From assembly GCA_019638495.1 (NCBI GenBank), contig JAHBTQ010000002.1, forward strand, positions 434,001 to 498,000: a stretch of DNA of 64,000 nt, in the 5' to 3' direction. The notes beneath the pieces were generated by a model, which did not search any database, had not been told where the DNA came from, and saw only the letters and a program-made list of their open reading frames with translations. A program made the translations under genes and the position numbers. Below are positions 36,959-44,451 of this stretch, piece by piece. Numbering within the stretch: the first letter of the stretch is position 1; each line of letters begins with the position of its first letter. The DNA comes from Taibaiella sp. Its GTDB lineage: Bacteria > Bacteroidota > Bacteroidia > Chitinophagales > Chitinophagaceae.

Positions 36959-36986
36959 TTCGGCAATTCGACAATTTGACAATGTG
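36956..36986. repeat. Octamer array, right copy
   Basis: AATTCGGC, AATTCGAC, AATTTGAC and AATGTGG follow each other, overlapping the TAA stop of the lipoprotein gene. It matches the 35331-35369 array in direct orientation. Confidence 0.85.
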
Positions 36987-37010
36987 GTGAATGTGATTGC
37001 TCAACACAAA

Positions 37011-37083
37011 GGTCACTAAAGGTTTGCACGAGGGACACAAAGGTTTTGTTTCAAACATCGAGTATAAGGACACAAAGGTGTTT
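37011..37083. repeat. GACACAAAGG-type repeat
   Basis: The motif (G)ACACAAAGG occurs three times in variants between 37006 and 37080, with TTTGCACGAGGGACACAAAGG as the longest clear unit in the middle. Comparable CACAAAG repeats are familiar from intergenic DNA of other Bacteroidota. Confidence 0.6.
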
Positions 37084-37103
37084 TTTTGAAGAAATAAGGT
37101 TTA

Positions 37104-37142
37104 AAAAAGTTAAGGCCCGCACGATGCGGGCCTTAACTTTTT
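37104..37142. terminator. Bidirectional terminator between the lipoprotein gene and dnaB
   Basis: An 18-bp perfect stem (37104-37121 with 37125-37142) has a 3-base loop and A/T-rich ends, so it has a T tract in both directions. It lies 13 bp beyond the dnaB stop. Confidence 0.92.
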
Positions 37143-37155
37143 ATAGTCTTTGTTG

Positions 37156-38889
37156 TTAGAACGGAGCGTCTTCCTCGGGCGGGGCAGGGCGCTTGGGTAG
37201 GCCGCCACCCATCATGTCGTCTTCGTCCCAGCTCATGTCATTTGCTTTTGATTGTTTTGTCTGGAAGCCATCGGCCTGGAGGAAAATCTTGGAGCCTCCA
37301 AAGTCGCTGGTGTCGCGGCGAATACCTGCGGAAGGATTGTCGCGTGGCGCGTTGAAGTTGCCTCCGCCACCGGATCCGCCAAAGTTGCCACCGCCGCTGC
37401 GGTTGAAGTCTCCGCCGCCATTACCAAATGATGGTCCGTTGCCAGGCGCAGGGGCAAAGCTATCGAATCCATCTTCTTCCATGTCCACAAACTTCTGGTA
37501 TTCCTTTATGAAGCGCACCTTTACCTCGCCGGTGCTACCGTTACGGTGCTTGGCTATGTGTATGTGTGTTTGCCCTTCTATGGTCTGGCCCATTTCATCG
37601 TTGTTGATGCCATAATATTCAGGCCTGTAGAGGAACATAACAAGGTCGGCATCCTGCTCGATGGCTCCTGATTCACGGAGGTCACTAAGCTGCGGTACTT
37701 TCGATTCTTTACGTGTTTCCACTGAGCGGTTGAGCTGAGAGAGCGCTATGATGGGCACTTCCAGTTCCTTGGCCAGCGCCTTGAGGTCGCGGGATATTTT
37801 ACTGATCTCCTGCTCGCGGTTGCCACCCTTATCTACACTAGCCTGCATGAGCTGCAGGTAGTCGATAAGTATCATCTGTATGTCGTGCTTCTGTTTCAGT
37901 CGGCGTGCTTTGGCGCGCAGCTCAAATATGTTGAGCGCGGCCTGGTCATCTATAAATATCTTCGCCTTGGCCAGCTTGGTCATGCGCTGCGACATCTGTA
38001 TGAACTCATGCTCTGCCATCTTACCCTTGGTAATGGCATCCATGGTGACCTCTGTAACAGCGGCGAGCATCCTTTTTACGATCTGCCCGGCACCCATTTC
38101 AAGCGAGAAGAGCGCAACCGGAAACTCCTTGCCGGCGTTCATGGCGGCATTCATAGCGAGGTTCAGCGTAAAGGCTGTCTTACCCACGGCAGGACGTGCT
38201 GCGAGGATAATAAGGTCCGTCTTTTGCCAGCCGCCGGTGATCCTGTCGAGCGCAGCAAAGCCCGACGGTACACCATTTACCTCATCGGTTTTCTTACGGC
38301 TCTCATCTATCTCTGTAATGGTGCGTGCCAGTACTTCCTGCAGGCTTTTAAAGTTTTTGCGCAGGTGTTTATCTGTTATCTCATACAGGCCAGATTCGGC
38401 CTTGTCCAGCAGGTCAAAGACGTCGGTGCTATCCTCGTAGGCGTCACTTATCACAGAGCCACTGATTCGAATCAGCTCGCGCTGGATGAATTTCTCCATT
38501 ACCAGGCGTGCGTGTGCCTCTACGTGTGCACTGGATAGTACGCTCATGGTGAGGCGGGTGAGGAAGTATGCACCGCCTACTATCTCCAGCTCATTGCTGC
38601 GGCGGAGCTCCTCGGTAATGGTAAGCAGGTCTACGGGCGTGCCTTTGTCGAACAGGCGACGCATGGCTGCATATATCTTCTGGTGGGCATCTACGTAAAA
38701 GCATTCCTCGCTCTGGATGATCTCCAGTACCTGTGCGAAGGTGTCTTTTTCGAGCATGGCGGCACCCAGCACGGCCTCCTCCAGCTCAGGCGCCTGTGGC
38801 GGCACCTTGCCATAAACGAGGGTTGTGAGGTCGGGCTTTCGGCCAGCGCGGGAACCAGTCCCAAATTCTTTTTTTATATTCAAAGCCAT
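37156..38889 (-). CDS. dnaB: Replicative DNA helicase DnaB
   Basis: The 577-residue protein has the N-terminal primase-interaction domain (about 30-135: PPQAPELEEAVLGAAMLEKD) and the RecA-like helicase domain with Walker A ARPAVGKTAF, the IDYLQLM motif and the arginine-finger region (DLRESGAIEQDADLVMFLYRPEYY). The C-terminal extension of about 95 residues is unusual: a Gly/Asn/Phe-rich linker (GNGGGDFNRSGGGNFGG), an acidic stretch (DEDD) and the final EEDAPF, which resembles the acidic tip of SSB (DDIPF). The family is usually about 450-520 residues. The start ATG at 38889 is supported by the conserved N-terminus. Confidence 0.96.
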   Translation of the reverse strand: MALNIKKEFGTGSRAGRKPDLTTLVYGKVPPQAPELEEAVLGAAMLEKDTFAQVLEIIQSEECFYVDAHQKIYAAMRRLFDKGTPVDLLTITEELRRSNELEIVGGAYFLTRLTMSVLSSAHVEAHARLVMEKFIQRELIRISGSVISDAYEDSTDVFDLLDKAESGLYEITDKHLRKNFKSLQEVLARTITEIDESRKKTDEVNGVPSGFAALDRITGGWQKTDLIILAARPAVGKTAFTLNLAMNAAMNAGKEFPVALFSLEMGAGQIVKRMLAAVTEVTMDAITKGKMAEHEFIQMSQRMTKLAKAKIFIDDQAALNIFELRAKARRLKQKHDIQMILIDYLQLMQASVDKGGNREQEISKISRDLKALAKELEVPIIALSQLNRSVETRKESKVPQLSDLRESGAIEQDADLVMFLYRPEYYGINNDEMGQTIEGQTHIHIAKHRNGSTGEVKVRFIKEYQKFVDMEEDGFDSFAPAPGNGPSFGNGGGDFNRSGGGNFGGSGGGGNFNAPRDNPSAGIRRDTSDFGGSKIFLQADGFQTKQSKANDMSWDEDDMMGGGLPKRPAPPEEDAPF

Positions 38890-39171
38890 TGTGCTATGAG
38901 CGGTAATATTATCTTGTTGTGAACAGTGGTTCGTTGAGAATAAGGGAGTCGATTTTATGCCCGGGAATCAACACATTTGTGGCAATTTCCAGTGTTAAAA
39001 CAATCTTTACTAATTGTTACGCCAGCATTAAGCGGCCCTTAAAAACAACGGTAAGGAACGAATGTAAATTCGAAAATGAGAACCTCAAAAGAATTGAGGC
39101 GGTATAATTTTAAGCATCATTCACACTTCCAATGCACAGGTTCCTGACATAAAGTTCGGAAAAGTGCAGGG

Positions 39172-39210
39172 TTTTCCACAAATAGATTTAGTTGTCAACA
39201 GTATTCCACA
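39172..39210. promoter_or_regulatory. Two DnaA-box-like sites
   Basis: TTTTCCACA and TATTCCACA lie 30 bp apart in the same orientation, each one or two changes from TTATCCACA. They may bind DnaA weakly, but a functional role is not shown and an origin is not claimed. Confidence 0.3.
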
Positions 39211-39289
39211 ACAATTACACATTAGAGTGGGGGTAAATGGTATTGTTAAAGGTTTTTTTTGCAACATGGTTTTTGCTATGATGAAGGGC

Positions 39290-39297
39290 TATCTTTG
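39290..39297 (+). promoter_or_regulatory. -7 promoter element for pheT
   Basis: TATCTTTG matches TAnnTTTG exactly and ends 19 bp before the pheT ATG. Confidence 0.6.
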
Positions 39298-39316
39298 CCT
39301 AAACTGACTGATAATA

Positions 39317-41737
39317 ATGACAATTTCGTACCGGTGGCTGCTTGACTATTTGCCGGGCCCGGAAGCGGGTTTCGCAGAGCCGATATCGCCTGCCGAACTG
39401 AGTAAAATACTAACATCTATTGGCCTGGAAGTAGAGGCGCTGGAGACCGTAGAAACGGTGAAAGGTGGCCTGGAGGGGCTGATAATAGGCGAGGTGCTGA
39501 GCTGTACCCGCCACCCGAATGCTGACAAACTGAGTGTGACAACTGTGGCCCACGGAGGTGGTGAACCATGGCAGATAGTGTGCGGTGCACCCAACGTGGC
39601 CGCCGGCCAGAAAGTGGTGGTAGCCCCGGTGGGCGCTACGGTGCATCCACTGGAAGGTGAGCCCTTCCTGATAAAGAAAGCCAAGATACGCGGCGAGGAA
39701 AGTGCCGGCATGATATGTGCCGAGGATGAGATTGGCCTGGGTAAAAGCCATGCGGGTATAATGGTGTTGCCGGCAGACGCTCCGGTGGGCATGAGCGCAC
39801 GTGCCTACTTTAAACTTCCGGAGGCTGATATTGCAGTGCATATTGGTCTTACACCTAATCGCTCAGATGCTAACAGCCACATAGGTGTGGCGCGTGATGT
39901 ATGTGCATACCTGTCGCATCACAAAGGAGGAACCTACAGACCGGTGATGCCAAAGGTAGAGGCGGTAAAAAGCACGGGAACGCCTACTAGCGTAGCGGTA
40001 GAGGCTGCCGAAGCATGCCCACGATATACAGGACTAAACATCAGCGGTATTAAAGTGGGGCCATCGCCGGAGTGGTTGCAGCTGAAGCTGCAGACGATAG
40101 GTGTGCGCAGCATAAACAATGTGGTAGACATTACTAACTATGTGCTACATGAATACGGACAGCCATTGCACGCGTTTGATGCGGACAAGCTGAAGGGTGG
40201 TATCGTAGTGAAGCATCTACCGGAGGGGACTGTGTTTACCGGACTGGATGATAAGGAAAGAAAACTGCGTGCAGAAGACCTGATGATATGTGATGCCGAT
40301 GGCCCTGTGGCCATAGGTGGCGTATTTGGTGGTAATCATAGCGGCATTACGGAGGCTACAACAAACGTATTCCTCGAGAGCGCTTACTTTGATCCTATGT
40401 CAGTGAGGCGCACGTCAATGCATCACGGATTGCGCACAGATGCTGCTACTCATTTTGAGAAAGGAGTGGACATCAATAATGTGCTACCTGCATTGCAGCG
40501 TGCTGCTGTGATGATCACTGAAATAGCCGGTGGCGACGTGTCTTCATCTATAGTAGATGTGTACCCGCAGCCGCTGGAAGATAAGATGGTGCGTGTGAGT
40601 TGTGACTATGTGCGCGGCCTGGCAGGTAAGGAATATTCCAACGAATCTGTTACCAACATATTACTGGCACTGGGTTTTGAAATACGAGAAGACAATGGCG
40701 GGGCGCTGTTGCTGAAAGTGCCGACGAACAAAGCCGATGTGAGCCAGCCTGCTGACATAGTAGAAGAAGTGCTGCGCATAGATGGGCTGGACAATGTGGT
40801 GATACCTTCGCGACTGAATATCTCGCTGATAGGCAAGAAGCAGGACGACCGCGGAATGCGTGAGCGTATGGCAGAGCTACTTTGTGGTATGGGTGTGCAG
40901 GAGATAGTAACGAACTCTATAGTAAACAGCAAGTACTACCCGGGTAATGAAAGCCTGGTGAAAATGATAAACAGCCTGAGCAGCGAGCTGGATACAATGC
41001 GCCCTTCAATGCTGGAGAGTGGGCTGGAGGTAGTGCAGTATAATGTGAATAGGAAGAATCAAAACCTGGCGCTGTTTGAGTTTGGCAATGTATATGCATC
41101 AGCAGATGGAAAGTATGTGCAGGAGCCGTGCCTGGCCATATGGCTCACCGGTGAGACGCGCCCGGCACAGTGGCAGCAGAAGGCACAGGCTGCTGATATT
41201 TATTACATCAAGGGGCTGATAGAGAACCTGGTTGGATATTGCACCATACCTGGTGTGGCTGTTGCCTACACCGAGCAAGGTGGCGAGATACAGTGGAAGC
41301 GTAAGGGCAATGTGCTCTGCCGTGCGTGGCGTGTGGGTAAAGAGCGCCTGAACCTGTTTGATATAAAGCAGGAAGTGTTCTATGCTGAGATAGACTGGCA
41401 TGCATGGGTAGAAGCCGCGGCGGCAGCCAAGATGCGCTATACAGAGATACCGAAATTCCCTTCTGTGCAGCGTGATCTGGCCCTGGTGCTGGACAAGGCT
41501 GTGACCTACGAGCAGGTGCGTGAAGTGACAGCGAAACTTAATATAGGTGAGTTGCAATCGTTCGGTTTGTTTGACGTGTTTGAGAGTGAGAAGCTGGGTG
41601 CAGGAAAGAAATCGTACGCGATGAACTATACATTCCTGCTAAAGGATAGAACGCTGACAGATGGCGATACAGAACAGCTGATGAAAAAGCTGACCGAGGC
41701 ATACAAGAAACAACTGAACGCTCAAATACGTGAATAA
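39317..41737 (+). CDS. pheT: Phenylalanyl-tRNA synthetase beta subunit
   Basis: The 806-residue protein is the beta subunit of the alpha2-beta2 enzyme charging tRNA-Phe. Domains in order: N-terminal segment (MTISYRWLLDYLPG), EMAP-II-like tRNA-binding domain (about 40-155, LSCTRHPNADKLSVTTV), B3/B4 editing domain (about 215-390, SINNVVDITNYVLHEYGQPLHAFD), B5, the core catalytic-like fold and a C-terminal FDX-ACB anticodon-binding domain (KFPSVQRDLALVLDKAVTYE). Its length is standard. The stop overlaps the next start (TAATG), so it is co-translated with the coiled-coil gene. pheS is not in this window. Confidence 0.96.
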   Translation: MTISYRWLLDYLPGPEAGFAEPISPAELSKILTSIGLEVEALETVETVKGGLEGLIIGEVLSCTRHPNADKLSVTTVAHGGGEPWQIVCGAPNVAAGQKVVVAPVGATVHPLEGEPFLIKKAKIRGEESAGMICAEDEIGLGKSHAGIMVLPADAPVGMSARAYFKLPEADIAVHIGLTPNRSDANSHIGVARDVCAYLSHHKGGTYRPVMPKVEAVKSTGTPTSVAVEAAEACPRYTGLNISGIKVGPSPEWLQLKLQTIGVRSINNVVDITNYVLHEYGQPLHAFDADKLKGGIVVKHLPEGTVFTGLDDKERKLRAEDLMICDADGPVAIGGVFGGNHSGITEATTNVFLESAYFDPMSVRRTSMHHGLRTDAATHFEKGVDINNVLPALQRAAVMITEIAGGDVSSSIVDVYPQPLEDKMVRVSCDYVRGLAGKEYSNESVTNILLALGFEIREDNGGALLLKVPTNKADVSQPADIVEEVLRIDGLDNVVIPSRLNISLIGKKQDDRGMRERMAELLCGMGVQEIVTNSIVNSKYYPGNESLVKMINSLSSELDTMRPSMLESGLEVVQYNVNRKNQNLALFEFGNVYASADGKYVQEPCLAIWLTGETRPAQWQQKAQAADIYYIKGLIENLVGYCTIPGVAVAYTEQGGEIQWKRKGNVLCRAWRVGKERLNLFDIKQEVFYAEIDWHAWVEAAAAAKMRYTEIPKFPSVQRDLALVLDKAVTYEQVREVTAKLNIGELQSFGLFDVFESEKLGAGKKSYAMNYTFLLKDRTLTDGDTEQLMKKLTEAYKKQLNAQIRE

Positions 41738-42012
41738 TGCAAGCGCTCGACGAACTGAACAGCAAATTGAATCTACTCCTGCGCAGGTATGCTGCACTGG
41801 AGCAAGAGAACAAACGACTGAAGGAAACAGTAGCCAAACAAATAGCTACTGAAGCCAGCCTGAAACAACGCATCACCACGCTGGAACAGGACATGGTGAG
41901 CGTGAACCTGAACGACGCTGTGCGGGACGAGAGCGAGAAAGAAAATATGCGTAAACAGTTAGACGGGTTGATAGCCGAGATTGATGGATTGCTTAATACG
42001 CTCAATGATTAG
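41737..42012 (+). CDS. Small coiled-coil protein, possibly ZapB-like
   Basis: The 91-residue protein is almost entirely heptad-patterned coiled coil (LNLLLRRYAALEQENKRLKE, LKQRITTLEQDM). Small coiled-coil proteins of this size next to pheT in Bacteroidota are often treated as ZapB-like cell-division factors and tend to be followed by zapA; no zapA is present here. Its ATG overlaps the pheT stop by one base and its stop overlaps the next gene's ATG. A cell-division role is inferred only from these parallels. Confidence 0.7.
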   Translation: MQALDELNSKLNLLLRRYAALEQENKRLKETVAKQIATEASLKQRITTLEQDMVSVNLNDAVRDESEKENMRKQLDGLIAEIDGLLNTLND

Positions 42013-42505
42013 ATACGTATGTATGGCAGCGCTGGTGCTGCTTTTCACAGCGCTGGGCAGTGCCTGCAAACGAGACCGCCAACCGTGCCTTACACCGCGT
42101 ATAGCCACGGTGAAGACACGCATGGTACGCGTAGGAGCCGACAATAAGGTGGTAGACTCACCGCTACGGGCAGCAATATTTCTCCCGGACTCTGATGTAG
42201 ATAGTGTGGCCAGGCTTTATGCCAAGTCCTCGACATTCACACTTACACTTTCGCAGTTGGCAGATACATGTCGCTGGTACATAGCTGCTGATAGTGCTGT
42301 GGGCAGTGCCATTGACACGGTCGATTTCAGGTATAGCCGCAAACTGAACTTTATTTCCAATGCATGTGGTTACAACTATTTGTTCACGTTGCTGTCCGTA
42401 ACATCAACGCATAATTTCATTGACTCCATAAAAACCGAAGACGCTAACGTATCGAATGACGCGAGCAAGAACAACATACAGGTATTTATTCATCCTGCTC
42501 CTTAA
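42005..42505 (+). CDS. DUF6452-like lipoprotein
   Basis: The 166-residue product starts MIRYVCMAALVLLFTALGSACKRD with a lipobox GSAC. The mature part has a conserved Cys pattern (QPCLTPRIATVKTR, DTCRWY, NACGYNYLF) and an overall beta-rich composition as in the DUF6452 family, which in Bacteroidota comes just before a DUF6048 gene. That family assignment is from recall of domain architecture. The ATG at 42005 overlaps the previous stop; an upstream in-frame start at 41981 would put eight residues before the signal. It overlaps the next gene by 50 bp. Confidence 0.75.
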   Translation: MIRYVCMAALVLLFTALGSACKRDRQPCLTPRIATVKTRMVRVGADNKVVDSPLRAAIFLPDSDVDSVARLYAKSSTFTLTLSQLADTCRWYIAADSAVGSAIDTVDFRYSRKLNFISNACGYNYLFTLLSVTSTHNFIDSIKTEDANVSNDASKNNIQVFIHPAP

Positions 42506-43214
42506 TGTGTGTGTCCTGCTGCCTGCCAAGACGATGCTGGCACAGGAAGACACTACAGTGACGGCAGCGGAAGATGACGAAGAGGAGGCGCCGGCGCGTA
42601 AAAAGTATACGGGCGGCCATCAGCTTACGTTTGGCGTGGACATGTTTCATCCCGTTATGGCGCAGTGGGCCACAGACAGGAAGACCTATGAAGGGGAAGT
42701 AACCTTGTACCTGAAGAATGAATACTATGCTGTAGCAGAAGGTGGGTGGGGTAGCGGCACAGTTAACTATCCTGATCTCAAATACAACACTAACAACTAC
42801 TTTGCCCGCGTTGGTTTCAACAAGAGTGTTCTTTATCGCGAGAGTGAAAAGGATTGGGACCTGATGTTCATTGGTTTGCGGGCAGCAGGTGGAAGCCTAA
42901 GCCGCAGCGCAGCCTCCTATATGATAGTGGATACCGTATGGGGTAACACAACCGGATATGCTTCTCCAAAATCGTTTCCCGTTTTCTGGGTAGAGATCAC
43001 CACGGGTATGCGTGTGGAACTGCTTCCTCGCATAATGGCTGGGTGGAATATACGCGGTAAGTTCCTGATGAATGGTAGATCATTTGCCGACCTGGCTCCG
43101 CTGCATATTGCAGGTTTTGGGCGTGGTGATAAAAACTCCAGCTTTGACTTTAACCTATACCTGGTGTATGCGCTGCGATGGGACAGGAGGGCGAGCGGAA
43201 GTAAACAGGGGTAG
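42456..43214 (+). CDS. DUF6048-like outer-membrane-type beta protein
   Basis: The 252-residue protein has a signal peptide (YLFILLLNVCVLLPAKTMLAQ), an acidic linker (AAEDDEEEAPARKK) and a beta-strand-rich body with alternating hydrophobic and aromatic residues (QLTFGVDMFHP, YAVAEGGWGSG, FPVFWVEITTGMRVEL, FDFNLYLVYALRW), typical of small outer-membrane beta-barrels and of the DUF6048 family. The 50-bp overlap with the DUF6452-like gene suggests the two products work together, perhaps at the outer membrane. A 33-bp repeat array starts 3 bp after its stop. Confidence 0.78.
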   Translation: MTRARTTYRYLFILLLNVCVLLPAKTMLAQEDTTVTAAEDDEEEAPARKKYTGGHQLTFGVDMFHPVMAQWATDRKTYEGEVTLYLKNEYYAVAEGGWGSGTVNYPDLKYNTNNYFARVGFNKSVLYRESEKDWDLMFIGLRAAGGSLSRSAASYMIVDTVWGNTTGYASPKSFPVFWVEITTGMRVELLPRIMAGWNIRGKFLMNGRSFADLAPLHIAGFGRGDKNSSFDFNLYLVYALRWDRRASGSKQG

Positions 43215-43216
43215 TA

Positions 43217-43400
43217 TGCAGGGGCAGTAGGCAGATGCAGTAGGCAGTGTGCAGGGGCAGTAGGCAGATGCAGTAGGCAGTGTGCAGGGGCAGTAGGCAG
43301 AAGCAGTAAGCAGTGTACAGGGGCAGGAGGTAAACGGCAGACGGCAGTAGCAGTAGACAGGGGTAGCTTGCAGTATATACCAACAGGTGGCAGGGGTAGT
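43217..43400. repeat. 33-bp tandem repeat array
   Basis: Three head-to-tail 33-bp units (43217-43249, 43250-43282, 43283-43315) begin TGCAGGGGCAGTAGGCAGAT; the first two are identical and the third differs at a few positions. A degenerate continuation of GGGGCAG/GCAGTAG units reaches about 43400. The array starts 3 bp after the DUF6048-like stop. The minus strand is open over it because the unit length is a multiple of three, which is an artefact. Confidence 0.92.
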
Positions 43401-43520
43401 GAGTAGTAACAGCGTGAGCGAAGTAGATGCGTATTAACCATTGGTATATAGGGGTGCCGGCTCATTAGTTCTTGTTGCGAAATTGTTTTATTAGGCCTAT
43501 TTTTCCTGAAATTTTTGTCA

Positions 43521-44369
43521 ATGACTCGTCGATTGAGATCGTATTTAATGGCGCCGGCTTTTGCTTTGTTTGCTATGTCTTGTGGTGGCGGTAAAAGTGA
43601 GAAGACCGCGGCTGGTGGTGCCCGGTCGGAACACTACCACAAAGGCAATGAATATGTGCTGATGGACCAGCTGGATAGTGCGGAGACCGAATATATGCGG
43701 TGCATAAAGGCAGATACAAACGATTGGCGTGCATACTATCAATTAGGTGGTGTATTGCAACTGAAGGGTGATTTTCGTGGCGCTGTGTTTGCCTATAGCC
43801 GCTCGGTACAGATCAGGCCCGAGTTTACGCTTGGTTACTACAACAAGGCAAATATTGAGGATCTGGTAGGTGACGAGAGAGGAAGCAAGAGAGACCTCCT
43901 AAAGACAATTGATCTGAAACACGATTTCTTTATGGCCCTGCTGGCCATGGCGAGGAAGGAGGCTAACAATGGTAACTACAAAAGTGCACTAGCGTATTTT
44001 GATTCTGCGATCAATGCACGCCCTGACTTCTATCTTGCTTATAGCATGCGAGGCTCATTGAAGTTCAAGCTTAACGACTTTGAGGGGGCTGTTGCTGACT
44101 TCACTAAGGAGATCGATATGTTTCCGCAGCACATAATGGGATATGTGAACAGGGGTGTAGCCTATGGCGAAATGAAAAAGTACCGGGAAGCGATAACAGA
44201 TTTTTCCGCTGCCATCAATGCTGACCCTACCTGGACACAGTCGTATATATACCGTGGAGTGCTCTACCACAAGATCGGCGTAAAAGACAGTGGTTGCGGC
44301 GACTTCAGAATTGCGTACAAGCTAAAGAACCCACAAGCTGAAGCTTATTCGAAGCAGTATTGTAAGTAA
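43521..44369 (+). CDS. TPR-repeat lipoprotein
   Basis: This 282-residue protein has a lipoprotein signal (MTRRLRSYLMAPAFALFAMSC, lipobox AMSC) and then about six tetratricopeptide repeats covering residues 38-275, with recurrent patterns such as AYYQLGGVLQLKGDFRGAVF and GYVNRGVAYGEMKKYREAIT. TPR arrays mediate protein-protein contacts, here probably in the periplasm or at the outer membrane. The ATG at 43521 is chosen over a TTG two codons upstream. No partner is suggested by the neighbours. Confidence 0.85.
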   Translation: MTRRLRSYLMAPAFALFAMSCGGGKSEKTAAGGARSEHYHKGNEYVLMDQLDSAETEYMRCIKADTNDWRAYYQLGGVLQLKGDFRGAVFAYSRSVQIRPEFTLGYYNKANIEDLVGDERGSKRDLLKTIDLKHDFFMALLAMARKEANNGNYKSALAYFDSAINARPDFYLAYSMRGSLKFKLNDFEGAVADFTKEIDMFPQHIMGYVNRGVAYGEMKKYREAITDFSAAINADPTWTQSYIYRGVLYHKIGVKDSGCGDFRIAYKLKNPQAEAYSKQYCK

Positions 44370-44451
44370 TTGAAAAAGAAATAGTTTCAAATACTTATTG
44401 GCTATTTGTTTATTGTGTTTTTCTTCTGTAATTTTAGAAAAACGCTAATAT

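Larger units (their letters stand above)
38890..39316. other. Divergent intergenic region between dnaB and pheT
   Basis: About 430 bp with no convincing gene; a 62-codon plus-strand frame near 38919 has no family match and no promoter. The right part is AT-rich and contains two near matches to the DnaA box TTATCCACA: TTTTCCACA (39172-39180) and TATTCCACA (39202-39210). A TATCTTTG element (39290-39297) probably drives pheT. Confidence 0.55.

Noticed and set aside
38919..39107. A 62-codon frame between dnaB and pheT
   Set aside because: No promoter, no family, and the composition looks non-coding.
43150..43383. A repetitive Leu/Pro/Cys-rich minus-strand protein
   Set aside because: It is the translation of the 33-bp tandem array, kept open because the unit length is a multiple of three.
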